Origin: Phycisphaerales bacterium
GTDB lineage: Bacteria > Planctomycetota > Phycisphaerae > Phycisphaerales > UBA1924
Direction of reading: 5' to 3'
NCBI GenBank assembly: GCA_020849105.1
Contig: JADLGW010000032.1
Coordinates: 1-47,873 of the forward strand
Length of the DNA stretch: 47,873 nt
The translations under genes were made by a program, and so were the position numbers. How positions within the stretch are numbered: position 1 is the stretch's first letter; each line of letters begins with the position of its first letter. Positions 17,958 to 25,740 of the stretch are shown piece by piece. The notes beneath the pieces are model-generated. The model was not told the origin of the DNA. It did not search any database and was given only the letters and a program-made list of their open reading frames with translations.

Positions 17958-18378
17958 GGGCGTCGCGGATCTGCGTCAGCAGGACCACCTCTTCCTTCGG
18001 AGCGGGCGGCGGGGCCGCGGCCTTGTCGCGCTCCGCGATCCGGCGGGCCGTGTTGATCGCCTTGATCAGCAGGAACACGGCGAACGCGACGATCGTGAAG
18101 TTGATCACCTCGTTGATGAAGACCCCGTAGTTGAGCGTGGGCACACCCAGTTCCTTCGCCCGCGCCAGCGACTGGAGCGGCTCCGGCGTCGGGCCCAGGA
18201 CAACGAAGTAGTCCTTGAAGTCCACCCCGCCCAGCACCCGCCCGATCGGCGGCATCAGCACGTCGTTCACCATGGAACTGACGATCTTGCCGAACGCCGC
18301 CCCGATGATGATCCCCACCGCCATGTCCACGACGTTGCCGCGGATCGCGAACTCACGGAACTCCTTGAAGATTCCCAC
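17944..18378 (-). CDS. mscL: Large-conductance mechanosensitive channel MscL (144 aa)
   Basis: MscL forms a homopentameric inner-membrane channel that opens under hypo-osmotic shock. The N-terminus (GIFKEFREFAIRGNVVDMAVG) is close to the family consensus, followed by the pore helix GIIIGAAFGKIVSSMVNDVLMPPIG, a periplasmic loop and TM2 (NFTIVAFAVFLLIKAIN). The C-terminal helix ends in LTQIRDALRTR. I chose the GTG at 18378 because GGGAG lies seven bases upstream and the product then starts where other MscL proteins do. A GTG at 18402 would add eight residues. The gene is monocistronic and convergent with the SDR. Confidence 0.95.
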   Translation of the reverse strand: MGIFKEFREFAIRGNVVDMAVGIIIGAAFGKIVSSMVNDVLMPPIGRVLGGVDFKDYFVVLGPTPEPLQSLARAKELGVPTLNYGVFINEVINFTIVAFAVFLLIKAINTARRIAERDKAAAPPPAPKEEVVLLTQIRDALRTR

Positions 18379-18425
18379 GGTGATGCTCCCGGTTTCTGGC
18401 ACGGGTCACGCCCGCGCCGCTGGAA

Positions 18426-19235
18426 CTAGAACGACCACGCCAGGAGGGCAAAGTACTCGAAGTCGTTGCGCTCGAACCCGTCGCCGGGGTTGCTGTCGTA
18501 CCGGTCCAGCACACCGAGCCGCAGCGTCATCTTGCTCTCCGGATCCACGAGGATTTCATACGCCGCCTTGGCCTCGATCCGGTAGGGCCCGATCTCCGGG
18601 GCGATCTCCGGGTAGAAATCCACGCTCGCGCTCACCTTCTGCCGCTCGGTAAGTTGCCGGCTGAAGTCGGCCCCCAGCAGCCCCTCGAACTTGATGGCGT
18701 TGTCGGACCCGCCGAACTCCCGCGCAAAGCCCAGGCCGACCCGCCCCAGGAGCAGCGTCTTCCCGTCGTCGATGAACGCGTACCCCACGCCGCCGTGGGC
18801 CGTCACGCGGATATCCCAGTCCTGGAAATCGTCGTACTCAAACGAGCCCTTGGCAAAGACCCGCCACGGAGAGTCCCTGAAGAGCCAGTCGTTGCGGGCC
18901 TCGGCAAGGAAGTCGTTCTCCGTGTCCTTCGCATCCTCGCGCCCGTAGGAATAAATGAGACCGATCTTCGTGTCGTACCGCTCCGTCTTCCGGCCCGCGT
19001 TCGCCCCGGCCCGGAAGTTGAACCGCTCCGTGTTCCCCTCGGACCCGTTGAGCCCGAGTTCCACGCCGCCCTTCCAGCCGTCAAGCCACGACGGCTCCGG
19101 GGTTGCGGGCGCCGGCGCCGCCGGGTCCGGGACGACGAAGGGCGTCCCCTCATCCGCGGGCTGGGGCGGGGCATCCTGCGCAAGTCCGTGGGCGCAGAAC
19201 GCCGCTGCGCACGCCGCCGCAAACCGCCTCATCAT
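18426..19235 (-). CDS. DUF481 / YdiY-like outer-membrane beta-barrel protein (269 aa)
   Basis: The protein has a signal peptide (MMRRFAAACAAAFCAHGLAQ), a Pro/Ala-rich linker and a region of alternating beta strands beginning WKGGVELGLNGSEGNTERF. That last motif is characteristic of the DUF481 family of salt-induced outer-membrane proteins. It ends in an aromatic residue (FALLAWSF), as expected for barrel insertion. The ATG at 19235 has AAGGAG seven bases upstream and overlaps the aspS stop by one base (TGATG), so it is co-translated with aspS. The family role is poorly known; a porin-like or envelope function is inferred. Confidence 0.82.
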   Translation of the reverse strand: MMRRFAAACAAAFCAHGLAQDAPPQPADEGTPFVVPDPAAPAPATPEPSWLDGWKGGVELGLNGSEGNTERFNFRAGANAGRKTERYDTKIGLIYSYGREDAKDTENDFLAEARNDWLFRDSPWRVFAKGSFEYDDFQDWDIRVTAHGGVGYAFIDDGKTLLLGRVGLGFAREFGGSDNAIKFEGLLGADFSRQLTERQKVSASVDFYPEIAPEIGPYRIEAKAAYEILVDPESKMTLRLGVLDRYDSNPGDGFERNDFEYFALLAWSF

Positions 19236-21088
19236 CACGAAACTCCTTTCAGCGGGGGTTCGGATTGCCATGTGCTCTTCACATGGACCTCACGAAGCTG
19301 GTCGTCGCCGACGGGGCCCGGGGCCCGCGTCAGCAGGTCCGCCCCGATCTGGGTCTTGGGGAACGCGATCACGTCGCGGATGTTCTCCGTCCCGCACAGG
19401 TGCATCACAAGACGGTCCAGCCCGAACGCGATCCCGCCGTGCGGCGGCGCGCCGAACCGCAGCGCCTCCAGTAGGAAACTGAACTTCTCCTCGGCCATCT
19501 GCGGCGACAGCCCCAGGAGTTGAAACACCTTGGACTGCACCGCCGGCTCGTGGATCCGGATCGACCCGCCGCCGATCTCGGACCCGTTGACCACCAGGTC
19601 GTACCCGGCGCTGACGATGGACTCGACCGCCTCGTCGTCGTCCTCCCCCGCGGCGACAAAGGCGTCGCGCTGGTCCTCACGGGGCGAGGTGAACGGGTGG
19701 TGCATCGCGACCCACTTGCCCGTGTCCTTGTTGCGCTCGAACATCGGCGGGTCGATCATCCACAGGAAGTTCCAGGCCTTGCCCCACTCGGGCACGAGCC
19801 CCAGGTCCCGCGCGACCTTCTGACGCAGTTCACCCAGCGTCTTCGTCGCCACCGCATATGTGTCCGCCGCAAAGAGCACGGTGTCGCCGGGCTCAAGGCC
19901 CATCGCCGCCGCCAGGTCCGCCTTCACCGGCTCAAGGAACTTGGCGACCCCGGTCTCGAAGGCCCCCTGCGCGTTCACCTTCACGACAGGCACCCCCCCG
20001 GCGCCGAAGGTCCTCACCCACTCGCTGTACCCGTCGGTGATCTTTCGGGTGAGCCTGTCCGCGCCTCCCGGGACACGGATCGCCTTCACCACCCCCTTCT
20101 TGCTGAAGAACTCTCGGGCCCCCGCGTTCTTTGCCAGCGCATCGCGGAAGACCCTGAACTCCGTCCGGGCCGCGATCGCCGACACGTCGCGGATCTCCAG
20201 CCCGTACCGCGTGTCCGGGCGGTCGATGCCGTACCGCTCCATGCACTCGCGGTAGGTCATCCGCTGCACGGGCGGCACCGTAACCCCCAGCACCTCGCCC
20301 CACAGCCGCCGCGCAAACCCCTCCATCATCGCCATCACGTCCTCGCGCCGCACGAACGACATCTCCAGGTCGATCTGCGTGAACTCCGACTGACGGTCCG
20401 CTCGCGGGTCCTCATCGCGGAAGCAGCGGCACACCTGCATGTACCGGTCGATGCCGGACACCATCAGGATCTGCTTGAACAGTTGCGGGCTCTGCGGCAG
20501 GGCGTACCACGAACCGGGGATGTGCCGCGACGGGACGATGAACTCCCGCGCCCCCTCCGGCGTGGACTTGTACAGGATCGGCGTCTCGACCTCCAGGAAC
20601 CCGTTCTCGTCGAAGTACCGGCGCGTGACCTGGTAGACCTTGTGGCGCGTCAGCAGCGCCCGCTGCATCGTCGGCCGACGCAGGTCGATGTACCGGTGCC
20701 GCAGCCGGGTCTCCTCGGCCGGCAGAGCCCCCATGTCGTCCGGCAGGAACGGCGGGTTCTCCGTCTTGTTCAGCACCCGCAGGTCGCTGACCACAACCTC
20801 CACCTTGCCCGTCCCGAGTTTGGGGTTTGGCCCGCCCGTGCGCACCCGCACCGTCCCGCTGGCCGTCAGCACGTCCTCGTTGCGCAGCGTGTCCGCCACG
20901 TCCAGCAGGGACTGCGGAGCATCCTCGCGATTGAAGACGAGTTGAGTCAGCCCGAACCGATCTCGCACGTCGATGAAGATCAGCCCCGTCCCGTGGTCGC
21001 GGTACGAGTTCACCCACCCGCACAGCGTGACGGCCTTCCCGACGTCCGATTCGCGGATCTGCCCGCAGGTGTGGGTGCGCATGCTCAT
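19235..21088 (-). CDS. aspS: Aspartyl-tRNA synthetase, probably non-discriminating (617 aa)
   Basis: A bacterial-type class IIb synthetase that charges tRNA-Asp. It has the N-terminal OB-fold anticodon-binding domain, motif 2 (FRDEDPRADRQSEFTQID), a GAD insertion domain (about residues 290-430) and motif 3 (GIAFGLDRLVM). The anticodon domain reads YRDHGTGLIFID, with His32 at the position that is usually His in non-discriminating and Leu in discriminating bacterial enzymes. This suggests that it also charges tRNA-Asn and relies on GatCAB, which is not in the window. A -10-like TATACT lies 29 bases upstream. An alternative ATG two codons in (21082) is possible. Confidence 0.96.
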   Translation of the reverse strand: MSMRTHTCGQIRESDVGKAVTLCGWVNSYRDHGTGLIFIDVRDRFGLTQLVFNREDAPQSLLDVADTLRNEDVLTASGTVRVRTGGPNPKLGTGKVEVVVSDLRVLNKTENPPFLPDDMGALPAEETRLRHRYIDLRRPTMQRALLTRHKVYQVTRRYFDENGFLEVETPILYKSTPEGAREFIVPSRHIPGSWYALPQSPQLFKQILMVSGIDRYMQVCRCFRDEDPRADRQSEFTQIDLEMSFVRREDVMAMMEGFARRLWGEVLGVTVPPVQRMTYRECMERYGIDRPDTRYGLEIRDVSAIAARTEFRVFRDALAKNAGAREFFSKKGVVKAIRVPGGADRLTRKITDGYSEWVRTFGAGGVPVVKVNAQGAFETGVAKFLEPVKADLAAAMGLEPGDTVLFAADTYAVATKTLGELRQKVARDLGLVPEWGKAWNFLWMIDPPMFERNKDTGKWVAMHHPFTSPREDQRDAFVAAGEDDDEAVESIVSAGYDLVVNGSEIGGGSIRIHEPAVQSKVFQLLGLSPQMAEEKFSFLLEALRFGAPPHGGIAFGLDRLVMHLCGTENIRDVIAFPKTQIGADLLTRAPGPVGDDQLREVHVKSTWQSEPPLKGVS

Positions 21089-21116
21089 GACATTTGTCCC
21101 GGTTTTTTCGGGCCCG

Positions 21117-21122
21117 AGTATA
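21117..21122 (-). promoter_or_regulatory. Candidate -10 box for aspS
   Basis: On the minus strand the sequence reads TATACT, one mismatch from TATAAT, within GGGGATATACTCGGG. It sits 29 bases before the aspS ATG in an otherwise very GC-rich gap. No matching -35 box is evident at the usual spacing. Confidence 0.4.
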
Positions 21123-21165
21123 TCCCCGGCGCACCCGCCCGGGCCCGGCCTGCTACGCTGACACC

Positions 21166-21924
21166 GTGCGGCGCGCCTTCACGCTCATCGAGTTGCTGGT
21201 GGTCATCGCCATCATCGCGCTCCTGATCGGCATCCTGCTCCCGGCCCTGGGCGCCGCCCGCATGCACTCGAAACTCTCCGTCTGCGGATCGCGGCTCCAG
21301 CAGATCGGGATCGGCCTCCTGGCCTATCAGGTGGACTTCCCGGACCGGTTGCCCCAGGCCAAGGGGCCGCTGCCCCCGCCGATGGGAGGCGAGGGCGTGA
21401 TCGGCGCCCTCTTCGCAGGCCAGAAGGGCATCCTGCCCTACTACGGCATCGACTCGACCGGCGCCGAACGCCGCCCCCTCAACCGGTATGTGGACGACCG
21501 CGCCGTCGCGCCGGACGCCGAGCCCGGCACCGTGCCGATGGAGGCGCTGAGTTCACCCCTGGACCGCGGCTGCGAGGACACCGGCGTCCCGTTCCCGCCG
21601 GGGATGGACCGCACGGACTCCATGTACCAGTTCATCGGCGCCAGTTACACCCTCAACGACCACGCCCTCGACAGCGAGCAGCACGCCACCCTGGTCCCGC
21701 TCACCGGCGGCAAGATGCCCCCGGTCTTCGACACCACAAAGACCTGGGTCGTCGGCACCCACCCCATCTACAACTACCAGCAGGGCGGCGACCGCGGCAT
21801 GCGCTGGTACGACAAGAACAAGGTCGAGGCGAACCTGCTCTTCGCCGACAGCCATGTGCGCACGCGCGTCCCCGTCCCGGAGGGCGTCGCCAACACAACC
21901 GCCGACTACACGTTCCTGCCGTAG
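21166..21924 (+). CDS. Prepilin/pseudopilin-like protein (252 aa)
   Basis: The N-terminus [18 protein letters not shown] is a type IV prepilin / type II secretion pseudopilin signal: a short basic leader, a cleavage site before Phe, Glu at mature position 5 and then one hydrophobic helix (to [13 protein letters not shown]). The GTG at 21166 places this signal at the extreme N-terminus; longer starts would bury it. The C-terminal part ([15 protein letters not shown]) resembles the terminal D-G/S-H-V strand of the large planctomycete DUF1559-like pseudopilin group. It stands divergent from aspS with a 77-base gap. It is probably exported and processed by a prepilin peptidase; its role in pili or secretion is unknown. 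Confidence 0.87.
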   Translation: MRRAFTLIELLVVIAIIALLIGILLPALGAARMHSKLSVCGSRLQQIGIGLLAYQVDFPDRLPQAKGPLPPPMGGEGVIGALFAGQKGILPYYGIDSTGAERRPLNRYVDDRAVAPDAEPGTVPMEALSSPLDRGCEDTGVPFPPGMDRTDSMYQFIGASYTLNDHALDSEQHATLVPLTGGKMPPVFDTTKTWVVGTHPIYNYQQGGDRGMRWYDKNKVEANLLFADSHVRTRVPVPEGVANTTADYTFLP

Positions 21925-21941
21925 GCCGATTGAGCGCCGGC

Positions 21942-23282
21942 CTACCGCCCGCGGTCCCGCCGTTCCTCCGCCCGCTTCTTGTCGTCACCCGGCCCCTTGG
22001 ACGTGGAAGACGCCGTGAACGACAGCGTCTGCACCGCCCGGTCCGGCGGCTTGGGTGTCACCAGCCAACCCCAGAACCCCGGCGACCCGTACGCCCGCAC
22101 GGTCGTCGGCGGGTGAAACTGGTGCGCAAACGGGATGACGTTCCGCAGTTCATCGTGCGTGCCGAAATACTTCCACGGCTGGTCGAGTTTCCCCGCCCGC
22201 GAACCCGATTGCCGAAGGCGGATCACGTCGACCGGAATCCAGTTGCCCGTCCCGGCCTTCTCGTCGTACAGGTAGAACTCGGTCCAGGCACGCAGCCGGG
22301 CGCTGCTCCCCTTGGCCAGGAATGGCTTGTCGTCGTCCTCACCCGTGTCCCACGCGATGACCGTCCGCGCGGGCAGCCCCGCGGCCCGGTACGCCGCCGT
22401 GAGCAGGCACACGACGTCAAACTCCGAGCCGCGCCGCCGCTGCGCCGTCACCGGCACCGTCTGCAGGTTCACGCCCTCAAGGCCCGACACCCGCCGCCCG
22501 CTGGAGGCCACCAGCCCCAGGCCGGAAGGCTGGATTTCCTCCTGCACACGCCCGGCGATCCACTTGGCCAGGGTGACCGGGGGCAGGGACCTCGGGTCCT
22601 TGCCGTTTGTCCAGCGATCCAGCAGGTTCTGCAAGGGCGACATGTCGTAGGCCGTGCCGTCGGGCGCTACGTCCATGTACCACTCGGGCAGGAAACTGCT
22701 GGCCGCCTCGTCCGGCCACGGGCCCGCGGGCCAGCCGACCCTGCCCGCTCGCGCCTCGTCAAAGACCGTGTTCCAGCAGGTGGTCGGGAGCGTAACGTGC
22801 AGCCGGAGTTCCTCACCCGTCCAGTCGGTGAACCCCCACTTCCCCAGCCGCGTGCCGCCGGGATACCCGGGCAGCAGGTCCATCGGGACGGCGACCCTGA
22901 CGTCGTTCAGGCTGAGTTGCCCGGTCGCCGCCGCGTAGGTCATGCTCGACGCGGTGCCGGTCAGGAGCGGGAACACCACCGCGATCGTGTCGAACTTCCA
23001 CAGGTCCTTCTCGGGAATCCTGTCCGCGGGGACGCGGTCCATGCCGGCCCGGATGTTGACATCGATCGTCAGCGTCCAGTCCTTTCCATTCACGCGCTTC
23101 AAGAAGTCGCCCGTGGGCACGATCAGCGGCGCGGGCCTCGGCGTGGGCCTGGGCTGGGCCGCCGGCGCGGCGGGCTGGGACGCCGCGGGCTGTGTCGGCG
23201 GCGTACTCGGCGCCGCGGGCTGCCCCTGCCCGAGAGAGATTGAGCAGAGCGATAGGACGGCGGCAAGCGATCGACCGATCAT
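21942..23282 (-). CDS. Secreted transglutaminase-like protein with altered triad (446 aa)
   Basis: A signal peptide (MIGRSLAAVLSLCSISLGQ) is followed by a Pro/Ala/Gln-rich linker and a domain of roughly 350 residues. The C-terminal part matches the transglutaminase-like (papain-fold) core: Cys292 in FDVVCLLTAAYRAAGLPAR and Asp352 in WIPVDVI. The residue that is normally the catalytic His of H-A-W-x-E is Arg331 (RAWTEFYLYDE). Either the enzyme is inactive, or another His serves, or the fold has a binding role. The ATG at 23282 has AGGAG seven bases upstream. A -10-like TACACT lies 87 bases upstream. Function is unknown. Confidence 0.75.
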   Translation of the reverse strand: MIGRSLAAVLSLCSISLGQGQPAAPSTPPTQPAASQPAAPAAQPRPTPRPAPLIVPTGDFLKRVNGKDWTLTIDVNIRAGMDRVPADRIPEKDLWKFDTIAVVFPLLTGTASSMTYAAATGQLSLNDVRVAVPMDLLPGYPGGTRLGKWGFTDWTGEELRLHVTLPTTCWNTVFDEARAGRVGWPAGPWPDEAASSFLPEWYMDVAPDGTAYDMSPLQNLLDRWTNGKDPRSLPPVTLAKWIAGRVQEEIQPSGLGLVASSGRRVSGLEGVNLQTVPVTAQRRRGSEFDVVCLLTAAYRAAGLPARTVIAWDTGEDDDKPFLAKGSSARLRAWTEFYLYDEKAGTGNWIPVDVIRLRQSGSRAGKLDQPWKYFGTHDELRNVIPFAHQFHPPTTVRAYGSPGFWGWLVTPKPPDRAVQTLSFTASSTSKGPGDDKKRAEERRDRGR

Positions 23283-23346
23283 GTATTTGCTCCTGGGACC
23301 GGCTCCGCCGTCGGGTACGCGCTGCTGGCGTGGCCGGGCCGCCCGG

Positions 23347-23352
23347 TACAAT
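23347..23352 (+). promoter_or_regulatory. Candidate -10 box for the fumarase gene
   Basis: TACAAT on the plus strand, one mismatch from TATAAT, lies 74 bases upstream of the fumarase GTG start. The -35 region is not convincing. Confidence 0.35.
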
Positions 23353-23368
23353 CCCCTCCCCGCTCCCT

Positions 23369-23374
23369 AGTGTA
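23369..23374 (-). promoter_or_regulatory. Candidate -10 box for the transglutaminase-like gene
   Basis: TACACT on the minus strand, 87 bases before the ATG at 23282. It overlaps the presumed transcript of the divergent fumarase gene, so the two promoters would be back to back. No clear -35 box was seen. Confidence 0.3.
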
Positions 23375-23425
23375 CGGCCGCGGCCAACACCGGATGCGGG
23401 GCCAGACACCAAGCGGAGCCGTGCC

Positions 23426-24955
23426 GTGCCTCCCAAACCCGCCCAACGCACCAGGTCGCCGAAGGTTGCACCCCGAACCCACGGTGCTGCCCCGGGAAGC
23501 GGAACACGAACCGAGCAGGACTCGATGGGCCCGATGGAGGTGCCGTCGGACGTCCTCTATGGAGCCTCCACGCAGCGCGCCGTTCTGAACTTTCCCGTGT
23601 CGGGGCGCCCCGTGCCCGCGGCGTTGATCCGGTCCTACGCGGTGCTGAAGGCGGCGTGCGCCACGGTGAACCTCAAACTCGGCCGCCTGGACCGCGACCG
23701 GTGCGCCGCGATCATCGAGGCCTGCCACGAGATCGCCGACGGCCTCGCGTCCGTCGGGGGCATCGCCAAGCACTTCCCGGTGGACATCTACCAGACCGGC
23801 AGCGGCACCAGCACCAACATGAACGTCAACGAGGTCGTCGCGAACCTCGTGTGCCTGCGCCGGCATCAGCCCATCGGGCGATCGAAGGACCCCGCGTGGA
23901 TCAAGGACGGCGGGGTCCACCCGAACGACCACGTCAACATGGGCCAGTCGTCCAACGACACCTTCCCGACCGCGATACACGTCGCCGCCGCCCGGGCCAT
24001 CCATGACGAGTTGCTGCCGAACCTCGCCGTGCTCGCCGAGAGACTGGAATCGCACGCCCGGGCGTGGGACAAGATCGTCAAGATCGGCCGCACCCACCTC
24101 CAGGACGCCACCCCCATCCGCCTGGGCCAGGAGTTCAGCGGCTACGCCTCCCAGGTGCGGCACGCCGAAGCCCGGATGCGCCGGGCGCTCGACGTGCTCG
24201 GCGAGTTGGCACTGGGCGGAACCGCCGTCGGCACCGGCATCAACACCCACGAGGACTTCGGCAGACTCGTCGCGGCGGAACTCTCGCGCCGGACCGGCGT
24301 GCCGTTCCGCGAGGCGGAGAACCATTTCGAGGCCCAGCACGCCAGGGACGGCGCCGTCGAGGCCAGCGGCCACCTCCGCACGCTCGCCGTCTCGCTCACC
24401 AAGATCGCCAACGACATCCGCTGGCTCGGCTCCGGGCCGCGCTGCGGCCTCGGAGAACTGATCGTCCCCGCCGTGCAGCCCGGCTCCTCCATCATGCCGG
24501 GCAAGGTCAACCCGGTCATCTGCGAATCCGTCATCATGGTGTGCTGCCAGGTCATCGGGCTGGACGCCGCCGTCGCCCTCGGCGGCGTGGGCGGCGTCGG
24601 CTCCCTGCTGGACCTGAACGTCGCCATGCCGATGATGGCCGCGAACCTGCTGGAGCAGGTCCACCTGCTCTCCCGAGCCTGCCATGTCTTCACGGTGAAC
24701 CTGCTCGACGGCCTCAAGCCCGACGCGGACCGCTGCAAGTCGCTCATCGAGCAGTCCCTGGCCATGTGCACCAGCCTGGTCCCGGTCATCGGCTACGACA
24801 AGTCCGCGACACTCGCCAAGCAGGCCTTCAAGGAGGGCAAGACCGTCCGGCAACTGGCCCTGGAGCAGAACCTGCTCCCCAAGAAGAAACTTGACGAACT
24901 CCTCGACCCCTGGTCCATGACCGTCCCGGGCGGCGAGGGGGGCGGAGGCGGCTGA
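23426..24955 (+). CDS. fumC: Class II fumarate hydratase (509 aa)
   Basis: Fumarase C interconverts fumarate and L-malate in the TCA cycle and is a homotetramer without iron-sulfur cluster. The N-terminal family block is seen as TRTEQDSMGPMEVPSDVLYG followed by ASTQRAVLNFP. The fumarase/aspartase signature GSSIMPGKVNPV is intact, and GSGTSTNMNVNEV and the HPNDHVNMGQSSND region are present. The GTG at 23426, with GGAG seven bases upstream, adds about 30 basic, low-complexity residues before the conserved core; the product is some 45 residues longer than the usual 460-465. A hairpin follows the stop. The aconitase gene for the same cycle lies 4 kb downstream. Confidence 0.94.
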   Translation: MPPKPAQRTRSPKVAPRTHGAAPGSGTRTEQDSMGPMEVPSDVLYGASTQRAVLNFPVSGRPVPAALIRSYAVLKAACATVNLKLGRLDRDRCAAIIEACHEIADGLASVGGIAKHFPVDIYQTGSGTSTNMNVNEVVANLVCLRRHQPIGRSKDPAWIKDGGVHPNDHVNMGQSSNDTFPTAIHVAAARAIHDELLPNLAVLAERLESHARAWDKIVKIGRTHLQDATPIRLGQEFSGYASQVRHAEARMRRALDVLGELALGGTAVGTGINTHEDFGRLVAAELSRRTGVPFREAENHFEAQHARDGAVEASGHLRTLAVSLTKIANDIRWLGSGPRCGLGELIVPAVQPGSSIMPGKVNPVICESVIMVCCQVIGLDAAVALGGVGGVGSLLDLNVAMPMMAANLLEQVHLLSRACHVFTVNLLDGLKPDADRCKSLIEQSLAMCTSLVPVIGYDKSATLAKQAFKEGKTVRQLALEQNLLPKKKLDELLDPWSMTVPGGEGGGGG

Positions 24956-24958
24956 ACG

Positions 24959-24983
24959 GGTAGTGGGTCACTGGCCCACTACC
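24959..24983. terminator. Hairpin after fumC, possible terminator
   Basis: GGTAGTGGG and CCCACTACC form a perfect 9-bp stem around a 7-base loop, beginning three bases after the fumC stop. No T-run follows, so it may act as an mRNA-stabilising or factor-dependent element instead. Confidence 0.45.
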
Positions 24984-25052
24984 GCTGAACGCCGCGAGGT
25001 GGACCCACGGCCGACCCCCACCTAAAGTTCGCCCCTTCACCAGAGGTGCCCG

Positions 25053-25331
25053 ATGCCGTACATGTGCCATTTCACCGGAGCCAAGACCCAGTTCGGGAAG
25101 CGCCGCGCCTGGCACGGGCAGGCCATCCAGAAGGGCGGCTTCGGCCTCAAGCCCACAGGCATCACGCGCCGGACCTTCCGTCCGAACCTCCAGGAAGTGA
25201 CGGCGGTGGTGGACGGCGCCCCGACCCGTGTGAAGGCCTCGGCCCGAGCCATCCGCAGCGGCCTCGTCATCAAGCCGCTGAAACGCAAGTACGGCTACAC
25301 GCGCCAGCAGAAGCAGCAGGCCGCGGGCTGA
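25053..25331 (+). CDS. rpmB: 50S ribosomal protein L28 (92 aa)
   Basis: A small, very basic protein with the L28 pattern: an N-terminal C-x-x-T-G-(K) element (CHFTGAKTQFGKRR), the conserved R-T-F-R-P-N-L-Q segment and the C-terminal half VKASARAIRSGLVIKPL. The usual second zinc cysteine pair is absent, as in the zinc-free form. It carries a basic tail (KRKYGYTRQQKQQ). It stands alone between fumC and a convergent small gene, not beside rpmG as in many proteobacteria. AGAGG lies upstream of the ATG. Confidence 0.92.
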   Translation: MPYMCHFTGAKTQFGKRRAWHGQAIQKGGFGLKPTGITRRTFRPNLQEVTAVVDGAPTRVKASARAIRSGLVIKPLKRKYGYTRQQKQQAAG

Positions 25332-25346
25332 CCCCCGGCGCACCGT

Positions 25347-25664
25347 TCAGCCGGCGTCGATCCCGCCCATCAGGCTCATCTCTCGATCAATCTCCCGATA
25401 CCAGCGGCGGCAGGTGGCCGCGTCGAACTTCACCGGAAGGTCCACGCGCCGCTCCGCGACGTACCGGATCACGCCCTCGACGACGCTCGACGGCGGCAGA
25501 CGGCCCCCGCACCAGTACTCATGGTCCGCCCATGACAGCGTGACGGTGTGCTCGCTGCCGGCGCCGTCCCGCGTGATGGTGACCCGGTAACGCCACCCCC
25601 ATCCCGATTCCTCTTCGGTCTGGACCTGGACCTGAGCCGGGTTGCGCGACGCCTGGGTGGCCAC
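25347..25664 (-). CDS. Small hypothetical protein (105 aa)
   Basis: A frame of 105 codons starts with GTG at 25664, with GGAGG four bases before it, and ends 15 bases from the convergent rpmB stop. The sequence looks like a real folded protein: alternating hydrophobic strands (YRVTITRDG, HTVTLSWADHEYW), then helices (SVVEGVIRYVAE, RRWYREIDREMSLMG). It has no membrane segment or signal. I do not recognise the family and give no function. The same frame stays open further upstream across the permease gene, but that part is antisense. Confidence 0.6.
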   Translation of the reverse strand: MATQASRNPAQVQVQTEEESGWGWRYRVTITRDGAGSEHTVTLSWADHEYWCGGRLPPSSVVEGVIRYVAERRVDLPVKFDAATCRRWYREIDREMSLMGGIDAG

Positions 25665-25740
25665 ATGCCCTCCGCGATACGATCCGGACGGGAGACAGTA
25701 TCGGCTCCGCGGGGCCGTGCGATTACGGAGCGCATCCACT

